A stretch of 64,000 bases of DNA. It comes from Nocardioides sp. BP30 (GTDB lineage Bacteria > Actinomycetota > Actinomycetes > Propionibacteriales > Nocardioidaceae). Location: positions 124,001 through 188,000 of the forward strand of contig NZ_CP123620.1 in NCBI RefSeq assembly GCF_029873215.1. The letters run 5' to 3'. The position numbers were made by a program, and so were the translations under genes. Position 1 is the stretch's first letter. Each line of letters starts with the position of its first letter. Below the pieces are notes generated by a model. It was not told the origin of the DNA. It saw only the letters and a program-made list of their open reading frames with translations, and made no database searches. This document shows positions 25,261 to 31,226 of this stretch, in pieces.

Positions 25261-25350
25261 TGGCGGTGGCGGTGGGATTTGAACCCACGGTGGGTTTGAC
25301 CCCACACATCATTTCGAGTGATGCACCTTCGGCCGCTCGGACACGCCACC
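25261..25350 (-). tRNA. tRNA-Ser (anticodon CGA)
   Basis: The 90-base gene has acceptor stem GGTGGCG/CGCCACC, an anticodon loop CTCGAAA giving CGA (reads UCG), the long variable arm of class II tRNAs, a T-loop GGTTCAAATCC, discriminator G and an encoded CCA (25261-25263). It ends 13 bases before tadA begins its 3' end on the same strand. Confidence 0.95.
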
Positions 25351-25363
25351 GGGAGGAACGTTA

Positions 25364-25828
25364 CTAGAGCCGGTGCCCGGCGAAGAAATCGGCCAGCATG
25401 GCCGTGCTCTCCTCCGCGGCCACGCCCGCGACGACCTCCGGGCGGTGGTTGAGGCGGCGGTCGCGGACCACGTCCCACAGTGATCCGACAGCGCCCGCCT
25501 TCTCGTCGTACGCGCCGAAGACGAGGGTCCGGATCCGCGCCAGCACGATCGCGCCGGCGCACATCGTGCAGGGCTCGAGGGTGACGACCAGGGAGCAACC
25601 GTCGAGCCGCCACGCGCCGCGGGCGCGGGCGGCCGCACGCAACGCCACCACCTCGGCGTGGCCGGTGGGGTCGGCCTCGGCCTCACGCAGGTTGCGACCG
25701 CGGCCGATCACCTCGCCGGCCGGGTCGAGCACGATGGCGCCGATCGGGACGTCGCCGGTGGCCAGCGCGGCGCGCGCCTCCTCCACAGCGGCCGCCATCG
25801 GCGCCGCCCAGCGGTCGGTCGGCGTCAC
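25364..25828 (-). CDS. tadA: tRNA-specific adenosine-34 deaminase
   Basis: A 154-residue cytidine-deaminase-fold zinc enzyme that converts A34 to inosine in tRNA-Arg(ACG). Zinc and proton-shuttle motifs are HAEVVAL and PCTMCAGAI, as in TadA. The GTG start at 25828 overlaps the stop of the upstream gene (GTGA), a conserved actinobacterial pairing with the TadA-associated protein. tRNA-Ser(CGA) lies just downstream on the same strand; it is not a known TadA substrate because its first anticodon base is C. Confidence 0.92.
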   Translation of the reverse strand: MTPTDRWAAPMAAAVEEARAALATGDVPIGAIVLDPAGEVIGRGRNLREAEADPTGHAEVVALRAAARARGAWRLDGCSLVVTLEPCTMCAGAIVLARIRTLVFGAYDEKAGAVGSLWDVVRDRRLNHRPEVVAGVAAEESTAMLADFFAGHRL

Positions 25829-26310
25829 GCCGAGGTCAGGCCGACAGCGTCGTCGAAGATCTTGCCGAAGCCCACCTTGCGCGCGATCTCGGAGACCATC
25901 TCGTCGGGGTAGAGGTCGAAGTCGTCGAGCAGGATCCCCATGTCCATCGCGCTCATCCCCATGTCGGAGAGGATCGCGAGGTCGCCCGCGGGCTCCTGGT
26001 CGTCATCGTCCTCCGGCAACGGCAGACCGAGATGCTCCACCGCGGAGCCGGCCAGCTCCCATTCGTCGGCAGCGGTGATGTCGGAGAGCAGAACGCGCGT
26101 CGTCGCACCGGCGACGCGGACCATGACGAAGAAGTCCTCATCGATGCCGATCACCCCGAGTGCGCCGCCGTCGCCGGGGAAGCGGCGCAGCGCATGGGTC
26201 AGAGTGTCGAGGTCGGCGAGGACGTCGTGCGCAAGCTCCTGCGCGGTCCACACGCCCTCTTCACGGAAGACCGCGAGGGCGAAGTCGACGCCATCCACCT
26301 GATCGGACAT
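25825..26310 (-). CDS. tRNA adenosine deaminase-associated protein
   Basis: A 161-residue protein matching the family found immediately upstream of tadA in actinobacteria; its biochemical role is not known. It begins with DQVDGVDFALAVFREEGVW and contains an acidic stretch EDDDDQE. It ends with a SAMDMGILLDDFDLYPDEMVSEIA segment. The ATG at 26310 is preferred over the more distant one at 26367 because family members start there and the upstream space is the divergent upp promoter. Its stop overlaps the tadA start. Confidence 0.8.
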   Translation of the reverse strand: MSDQVDGVDFALAVFREEGVWTAQELAHDVLADLDTLTHALRRFPGDGGALGVIGIDEDFFVMVRVAGATTRVLLSDITAADEWELAGSAVEHLGLPLPEDDDDQEPAGDLAILSDMGMSAMDMGILLDDFDLYPDEMVSEIARKVGFGKIFDDAVGLTSA

Positions 26311-26396
26311 GTCATCCAGAGTGACAGAGGTCGGACCCGGGGCCAACCCCCTTTCGGCTGCGTTCACCAGGCTCTCGCCGACGGGTGGGATTCACG

Positions 26397-26411
26397 TAGG
26401 GTTCGGCCATG
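26397..26411 (+). promoter_or_regulatory. -10 box and leaderless start of upp
   Basis: TAGGGT (26397-26402) precedes ATG 26409 by 6 bases, with no Shine-Dalgarno sequence. Confidence 0.55.
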
Positions 26412-27056
26412 GCCATGCAGACCCTCGTGGTTGACCACCCGCTCGTCGCCCACAAGCTCACGCACCTGCGCGACCAGCGCACCGACTCCCCGACGTTCCG
26501 CTCGCTGGCCGACGAGCTGGTCACGCTGCTCGCCTACGAGGCCACCCGCGAGGTCCGGGTCTCACCGGTCTCGATCCAGACGCCGGTCGGCCCGACCGAG
26601 GGCGTCGAGCTGGCCAGCCCGCGGCCCCTCGTCGTACCGATCCTGCGGGCGGGTCTCGGCATGCTCGACGGGATGATGCGCCTGCTCCCCACCGCCGAGG
26701 TCGGCTTCCTGGGGATGGTGCGCAACGAGGAGACGCTGCAGGCCACGACGTACGCCGAGCGGCTCCCCGCGGACCTGTCCGGCCGGCAGTGCTACGTCCT
26801 CGACCCGATGCTCGCCACCGGCGGGACCCTCGCCGCGGCCATCGACTTCCTGGTCCAGCGCGGCGCTGACCACATCACCTGCGTCTGCCTGCTGGTGGCG
26901 CCGGAGGGCGTGGCCCGGCTCGAGGAGGCCACCTCCCACATCCAGGTGCCGATCCAGGTGGTCACGGCGGCGATGGACGAGCGGCTCAACGAGAAGGGCT
27001 ACATCGTCCCGGGGCTCGGCGACGCCGGGGACCGGCTCTACGGCATCGCCGGCTGA
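26409..27056 (+). CDS. upp: Uracil phosphoribosyltransferase
   Basis: Pyrimidine salvage enzyme that makes UMP from uracil and PRPP in the cytosol. The 215 residues show the type I PRTase fold, with the PRPP loop [17 protein letters not shown] at about residues 130-146. The uracil-binding C-terminal [13 protein letters not shown] is also present. [14 protein letters not shown] is conserved in Upp proteins. It is monocistronic and converges on the AbiEi/DUF559 gene across palindrome copy B. Confidence 0.95.
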   Translation: MAMQTLVVDHPLVAHKLTHLRDQRTDSPTFRSLADELVTLLAYEATREVRVSPVSIQTPVGPTEGVELASPRPLVVPILRAGLGMLDGMMRLLPTAEVGFLGMVRNEETLQATTYAERLPADLSGRQCYVLDPMLATGGTLAAAIDFLVQRGADHITCVCLLVAPEGVARLEEATSHIQVPIQVVTAAMDERLNEKGYIVPGLGDAGDRLYGIAG

Positions 27057-27085
27057 GCCGGCGGGGCGTCCGCCGGGCCGATCGG

Positions 27086-27161
27086 CCTTGTAACGCGGTG
27101 TCCGACGCTGTTCTGCGGTGCTGCAACACCGCAGCAGTGGGCCGGACACCGCGTTACAAGG
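27086..27161. repeat. Large palindromic repeat, copy B
   Basis: A 76-base palindrome lies between two convergent genes. The outer arm CCTTGTAACGCGGTGTCCG (27086-27104) has its complement ending at 27161, and the inner arms are CTGCGGTG (27113-27120) and CACCGCAG (27127-27134). The outer arm is the same as in copies A and C. Confidence 0.85.
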
Positions 27162-27174
27162 ATCCGAGGCGCGG

Positions 27175-28188
27175 CTAGGCGGCACGCCGACGCCCCTGGA
27201 TCCGGTACGGCGCCAGGTCACCGATGTCGGTGCCGAAGCGCCGGCAGGTGTCGCGGTGCTCACGGTCGAGCCGTGCCAGCGCGGCAACCCGAGCCGCGCC
27301 CCAGTGGTCGCTCCAGACCACGCGCGACATGCCGAGCTTGAAGCCGGTCACGAAGTCCTGCCGCCCCTTCTCCTCCCAGAGCACGTCCTGGCCGGGGCGC
27401 GTCGCGACACCGCCCTGGGCGGCGGATCGGTACTTGATCCGGCCGTCGGACTCGATGATGTGCCGGTGCAGGCGCAGGTCGCACCAGACCTCGCGACGCC
27501 CGTCGGTCAGGCCGAACTGCGTCTCCGGCGGCCCATGACCGAGCTCGATCACCAGCATCCGGGTCAGCGTCTCCCCGACGGACTCCGAGCCCTCGTCGGC
27601 CAGCTCGAGCTCGGCGCGCGCGGTGCGGATCCGCGGCCAGCACGGCATCGACTCCAACGCAGCCTCCAGCTCCGCGAGAGGCACCCCCGACCGCAGCGCC
27701 GAGTCGAAGGCGACGACACCGTAGGGATGACCGTGCTCGCGGGCGATGTCGGCGGCCGTGCGGGCGGCGCGCAGGCACCGCACGCCGTCGATCTCGACGA
27801 CGTCCTCGGCGGCGTACGGCGCCAGGTGGTGCTTGACGCCATGCTCGTGGCGCGAACCGTGGACGGTCGGCCGGGTCACGTGGGTGAGGCAGGGGCTCGG
27901 CAGCAGGAGACCGAGGCCCAGGACGAGACCCGCTGACTCGTGACTGCGCACGTGCTCGCGCTCGATCCGCAGGCACGCGGCATCATCGAACAGACGCTGC
28001 TTGGCACCACGCTCGACGGTCGTGGCGACAAGTGCCTGCTCGGCGTAGACGCCGCGACGTACGGCGACCCATCGGCCGGACCGCACCGCGGCATCGATCT
28101 CCCGCGTCGTGATGCCGGCAGCCGTGGCCTGGGCCCGGGTGACGAGGCCGCGCTGGGCCCGCATGTGGCCGATGACGGTGGCGTTCAT
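27175..28188 (-). CDS. AbiEi-antitoxin-like N-terminal domain / DUF559-type nuclease-fold protein
   Basis: A 337-residue protein. Residues 1-50 form a winged-helix segment of the AbiEi antitoxin type (LVTRAQATAAGITTREIDAAVRSGRWVAVRRGVY). The C-terminal third resembles the DUF559/PD-(D/E)XK-like domain, with WCDLRLHRHIIESDGRIKYR and VLWEEKGRQDFVTGF; the E, D and ExK-type residues are plausible metal ligands. Such genes are abundant as orphans in actinobacteria and usually lack a partner toxin; none is seen here. The ORF runs upstream through the palindromic repeats, so ATG 28188 (or GTG 28197) is taken as the start. Its function is unknown. Confidence 0.75.
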   Translation of the reverse strand: MNATVIGHMRAQRGLVTRAQATAAGITTREIDAAVRSGRWVAVRRGVYAEQALVATTVERGAKQRLFDDAACLRIEREHVRSHESAGLVLGLGLLLPSPCLTHVTRPTVHGSRHEHGVKHHLAPYAAEDVVEIDGVRCLRAARTAADIAREHGHPYGVVAFDSALRSGVPLAELEAALESMPCWPRIRTARAELELADEGSESVGETLTRMLVIELGHGPPETQFGLTDGRREVWCDLRLHRHIIESDGRIKYRSAAQGGVATRPGQDVLWEEKGRQDFVTGFKLGMSRVVWSDHWGAARVAALARLDREHRDTCRRFGTDIGDLAPYRIQGRRRAA

Positions 28189-28284
28189 GGCAGCCACCGT
28201 CCGCCGTTCGACGCCGCGGCGCAGCGTCCGCCGCGGCAGCTGTGGACGACCCGCGCTCGAAGGGCAGCTGTGGAGGGAATCCGA

Positions 28285-28408
28285 CCGCCGGGGACGGGCC
28301 CTTGTAACGCGATGTCCGGTCCGCCGGGGACGGGCCCTTGTAACGCGGTGTCCGGTCCACCACTGCGGTGTCGCAACGCCGCAGAAGTTCACCGGACACC
28401 GCGTTACA
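28285..28408. repeat. Large palindromic repeat, copy C, with a 36-bp tandem duplication
   Basis: Positions 28285-28320 and 28321-28356 are a 36-base direct repeat with one difference (GCGATGTCC against GCGGTGTCC); each ends in the left arm TGTAACGCGGTGTCCGG. The right arm lies at 28392-28408. The inner CTGCGGTG (28363-28370) pairs with CGCCGCAG (28377-28384). The right arm supplies the TAA stop of the RNA ligase gene. Confidence 0.85.
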
Positions 28409-29012
28409 GCGGCACAGCTCCCGGCGCCACAGCTCCCGGCGGCACAGCCCCCAGCGGCAGCTCCGCCAGCACCTCGTACCGAGGCCGGCCGCGCGGTCCG
28501 TCGCCGAGATGCGATTGCACGAGCGTGACCGACGAAGCCGTCCAGGTCGGGCCGCTATAGGCATCGAGCAGCCGCACCCAATTGCTGACCTCCCGGGGCA
28601 CCCCCAGGCGAGCGACGGTCAGGTGGGGCCGGAAGCGGGCGCCGTCGACCGCGATGCCGCTCTTCGCCGCCGCCGCGCGAGCGCCGCTCGCCGACCGCTC
28701 CAGCTCGGTCGCCGCAGCCTCCGAGCCGAGGGACAGCCCCGCCCAGATCACCTTGGCACGGCCGGCGTCGGGAAAGGCTCCGCCGCCGGCGATCGCCACC
28801 TCGAAGGGCGTACGCCGGGCGGCCGCGCGGGCCAGCCGCTCGAGCAGCTCGTCGAGCCGCCACGGCGCCACCTCGGCCAGGAAGGCGAGGGTCACGTGCA
28901 GCTGCTCGCGCTGTGCCCAGCGGAAGTCGGCGGCGGCGCGGCGTACGTCCAGGAAGGCGTCGAGGTCCTCGACGGCCTCCTGCGGCGGGAAGAGCGCGGC
29001 GAACAGCCTCAT
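28404..29012 (-). CDS. thpR: RNA 2',3'-cyclic phosphodiesterase / 2'-5' RNA ligase family
   Basis: A 202-residue 2H phosphoesterase. The two catalytic motifs are HVTLAF (His39) and HLTVAR (about His141). Bacterial members hydrolyse 2',3'-cyclic phosphates and can join RNA ends with a 2'-5' bond. An ORF continues upstream into the transporter gene. The ATG at 29012 is chosen because it overlaps that gene's stop (TGATG). The C-terminus is a Pro-Gly-Ala-Val repeat encoded by 15-base tandem units, and the stop codon comes from palindrome copy C, so this tail looks like recent sequence gain. Confidence 0.88.
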   Translation of the reverse strand: MRLFAALFPPQEAVEDLDAFLDVRRAAADFRWAQREQLHVTLAFLAEVAPWRLDELLERLARAAARRTPFEVAIAGGGAFPDAGRAKVIWAGLSLGSEAAATELERSASGARAAAAKSGIAVDGARFRPHLTVARLGVPREVSNWVRLLDAYSGPTWTASSVTLVQSHLGDGPRGRPRYEVLAELPLGAVPPGAVAPGAVPL

Positions 29013-29725
29013 CAGACCTGGGTGCCGAGCAGCGTCCCGATCAGGTAGGTGACGCCCATCGCGAACGCGCCGCCGAGGACGTTGCGGATCATCGCGCGCC
29101 GGACGTTGGCGAAGCCGAGCCGGGCGCTGGTGAAGCCGGTGACGGCGAGGGCCACGAGGACGGCGCCGACGGTCACGTAGAAGCGCTCCGGCGAGGGCAG
29201 CAGGATGGTGAGCAGCGGGAGCAGGGCGCCGACGGTGAACGCGACCATCGAGGCGAACGCCGCCGACCACGGGTTGGTGACGTCGTCCAGGTCGATGCCG
29301 AACTCGAGGTAGGAGTGCACGCGCAGGGCGTTCCACTCGGTCAGCTCGCGCGCGGCCGTCTCGGCGGTCTGCGGAGACATCCCGCGGTCCTGGAGCATCT
29401 GGGTGAGGTCCTCCAGCTCCTCCTCGGGCATCCGCTTGAGGTCGCGACGCTCGGCGTCGACCAGGGCAAGCTCTGCGTCGCGCTGGGTGGAGACGGATAC
29501 GTACTCGCCCGCAGCCATCGAGAGGGCGCCCGCGACCAGTGCGGCGATCCCGGCGATCAGGATCGGCGACCGCTCGTCGCTCGCGCCGGCGACGCCCATC
29601 ACGATGCCGGCCACCGAGACGATGCCGTCGTTGGCGCCCAGAACACCCGCTCGCAACCAGTTGAGCCGGTTGCCCAGCCCCTCGGAACCGGCATGCTCGT
29701 GCTGCATGCTCGCCAGATCGACCAT
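29012..29725 (-). CDS. VIT1/CCC1-family transporter
   Basis: A 237-residue membrane protein of the vacuolar iron/manganese transporter family, expected to export Fe2+ or Mn2+. The first helix region RAGVLGANDGIVSVAGIVMG and the second with AALVAGALSMAAGEYVSVSTQ are diagnostic. A cytosolic helical metal-binding domain rich in Glu follows (MPEEELEDLTQMLQ...), then three C-terminal helices. The ATG at 29725 is used because an upstream candidate at 29761 would add only a basic tail. It is co-translated with the RNA ligase gene through TGATG. Confidence 0.88.
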   Translation of the reverse strand: MVDLASMQHEHAGSEGLGNRLNWLRAGVLGANDGIVSVAGIVMGVAGASDERSPILIAGIAALVAGALSMAAGEYVSVSTQRDAELALVDAERRDLKRMPEEELEDLTQMLQDRGMSPQTAETAARELTEWNALRVHSYLEFGIDLDDVTNPWSAAFASMVAFTVGALLPLLTILLPSPERFYVTVGAVLVALAVTGFTSARLGFANVRRAMIRNVLGGAFAMGVTYLIGTLLGTQV

Positions 29726-29802
29726 GCCCCTATCGTCCCGCGTCCGTGCGCCGCGCCGCAACGAAGGTCAGGCTGGGCTGAGTCGGGCTGCTGGAGGAGC
29801 AG

Positions 29803-29910
29803 CGCTGGGTGACGGTTTTGACCCCCAGGGGTCAGAACCGCACGTTGTCGGGCAGTGCTTCGCCCATCAACGTTCGGTTTTGACCCTCAGGGGTCAAAAC
29901 CGACCCAGCG
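29803..29910. repeat. REPIN-like pair of inverted palindromes
   Basis: Two related 28-base palindromes lie at 29813-29840 and 29875-29902. The second is CGGTTTTGACCC-TCAG-GGGTCAAAACCG with a perfect 12-bp stem; the first differs at one stem base. Their flanks CGCTGGGT (29803) and ACCCAGCG (to 29910) make the whole 108-base block symmetric. It lies between the stop of the acyl-CoA dehydrogenase gene and the VIT gene, so it could also act as a terminator. Confidence 0.75.
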
Positions 29911-29939
29911 ACCTCACCAGGAACGACCAGAGCGGTCCG

Positions 29940-31079
29940 TCAGAGCCCGAGGTCGCGGCCGATGATCTCCTTCATGATCTCGTTGGAGCCGGCCCAGATC
30001 TTGGTGACGCGGGCGTCGCGCCAGGCGCGGGCCACCCGGTACTCGTTCATGAAGCCGTAGCCGCCGTGCAGCTGGACGCAGTGGTCGAGGATCTCGCTCT
30101 GGGTCTGCGAGGACCAGTACTTGGCCTTCGACGCCTCCACAGCGCTCAGCTCGCCCTTGGCGTGCGCGGCGACGCACTTGTCGACGTACGCCTCCGCCAC
30201 CTCGATCTGGGTGAACAGCTCGGCCAGCAGGAACTTGTTGTGCTGGAAGTTGCCGATCGCCTGACCGAACGCCCGCCGCTCCTGGGCGTAGGTCAGCGTC
30301 TCGGCGAGGATCTGCTTGGCGTGCGCGATGTTGGCGACCGAGCACGAGAGCCGCTCCTGGGCGAGCTTCTGCATCATGTGGATGAAGCCCATGTTGAGCT
30401 CACCGATGATCTCGGCGTCGGTCACGCGGACGTTCTCGAAGAACAGCTCGGCGGTGTCGGACTCCTCCATGCCGACCTTGTCGAGCTTGCGGCCGCGGCT
30501 GAAGCCCTCCTTGGTGGCCTCGACGGCGAAGAGGGTGATCCCCTTCGCACCCTTCTCCGGGTCGGTCCGCGCGGCCACGATCACCAGGTCGCAGGAGTAG
30601 CCGTTGGTGATGAAGGTCTTGGAGCCGTTGATCACCCACTCCTCGCCGTCGCGGACGGCGGTGGTCTTCAGCGCGGCGAGGTCCGAGCCGCCACCGGGCT
30701 CGGTCATCCCGATCGCGAGCAGGATCTCACCGGCAGCGACACCGGGGAGCCAGCGCTGCTTCTGCTCGGGGGTGCCGAGCTCGTTGATGTACGGCGCGGT
30801 GATGTCCACGTGGATGCCCACGCACGTCGAGTACGCCGCACCGACCTTCGCCAGCTCCTCCTCCAGGACGGCGTTGAAGCGGAAGTCGCCCGCACCGCCG
30901 TACTCCTCGTCGAGGGAGAGCCCGAGGAACCCGTTCTCGCCGGCCTTGAGCCAGAACTCGCGCGGCAGGGCCTTGTCCAGGATGTACTTCTCGCTGTTCG
31001 GGATCACGTCCCGCTCCAGCCAGGTGCGCACCGCAGCCCGGAAGTCCTCGTGGTCCTCGGTGTAGATCTCGCGCTTCAT
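29940..31079 (-). CDS. Acyl-CoA dehydrogenase (long-chain type)
   Basis: A 379-residue FAD enzyme for the first step of fatty-acyl or branched-chain acyl-CoA beta-oxidation. The family signatures IGMTEPGGGSDLAAL and LHGGYGFMNEY are present. The C-terminal IWAGSNEIMKEIIGRDL has Ala where short-chain enzymes have the catalytic Glu (YEGT). The base is instead likely the Glu in the QERL segment, as in long-chain and isovaleryl-type enzymes. It is probably leaderless: TATCCT lies 6 bases before ATG 31079. A TTACTCGCG motif shared with the bkd operon overlaps its -35 region. Confidence 0.9.
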   Translation of the reverse strand: MKREIYTEDHEDFRAAVRTWLERDVIPNSEKYILDKALPREFWLKAGENGFLGLSLDEEYGGAGDFRFNAVLEEELAKVGAAYSTCVGIHVDITAPYINELGTPEQKQRWLPGVAAGEILLAIGMTEPGGGSDLAALKTTAVRDGEEWVINGSKTFITNGYSCDLVIVAARTDPEKGAKGITLFAVEATKEGFSRGRKLDKVGMEESDTAELFFENVRVTDAEIIGELNMGFIHMMQKLAQERLSCSVANIAHAKQILAETLTYAQERRAFGQAIGNFQHNKFLLAELFTQIEVAEAYVDKCVAAHAKGELSAVEASKAKYWSSQTQSEILDHCVQLHGGYGFMNEYRVARAWRDARVTKIWAGSNEIMKEIIGRDLGL

Positions 31080-31085
31080 ACACCC

Positions 31086-31115
31086 AGGATACGGGGGTAA
31101 GTTACTCGCGCGTAG
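31086..31115 (-). promoter_or_regulatory. Acyl-CoA dehydrogenase promoter with TTACTCGCG operator
   Basis: On the minus strand TATCCT (31086-31091) precedes ATG 31079 by 6 bases. The plus-strand motif TTACTCGCGCGTAG (31102-31115) sits where the -35 box would be and shares AAGTTACTCGCG with the bkd upstream region. GTAAGTTAC (31097-31105) adds a short dyad. Confidence 0.5.
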
Positions 31116-31182
31116 GCGGTGGGATGTGGCGTGGGTAACGCTGGCCGGCTCGGACGACGTCCGATCTGCGTACCGGACGTGC

Positions 31183-31214
31183 CTGTGGCCCGCCGGACTC
31201 TCGGCGGGCCACAG
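31183..31214 (-). terminator. Hairpin after the amidase gene
   Basis: A perfect 13-bp stem CTGTGGCCCGCCG (31183-31195) and its complement (31202-31214) enclose a 6-base loop, 13 bases after the stop at 31227. Confidence 0.7.
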
Positions 31215-31226
31215 GACGTCGGGCGA

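Noticed and set aside
27175..28188. Complete type IV toxin-antitoxin system
   Set aside because: Only an AbiEi-like domain fused to a DUF559-like region is present; no AbiEii toxin or nucleotidyltransferase gene is adjacent.
28285..28408. CRISPR-like array suggested by the 36-base repeat
   Set aside because: There are only two head-to-tail units with no spacers between them, and no cas genes; it is a simple tandem duplication of a palindrome arm.
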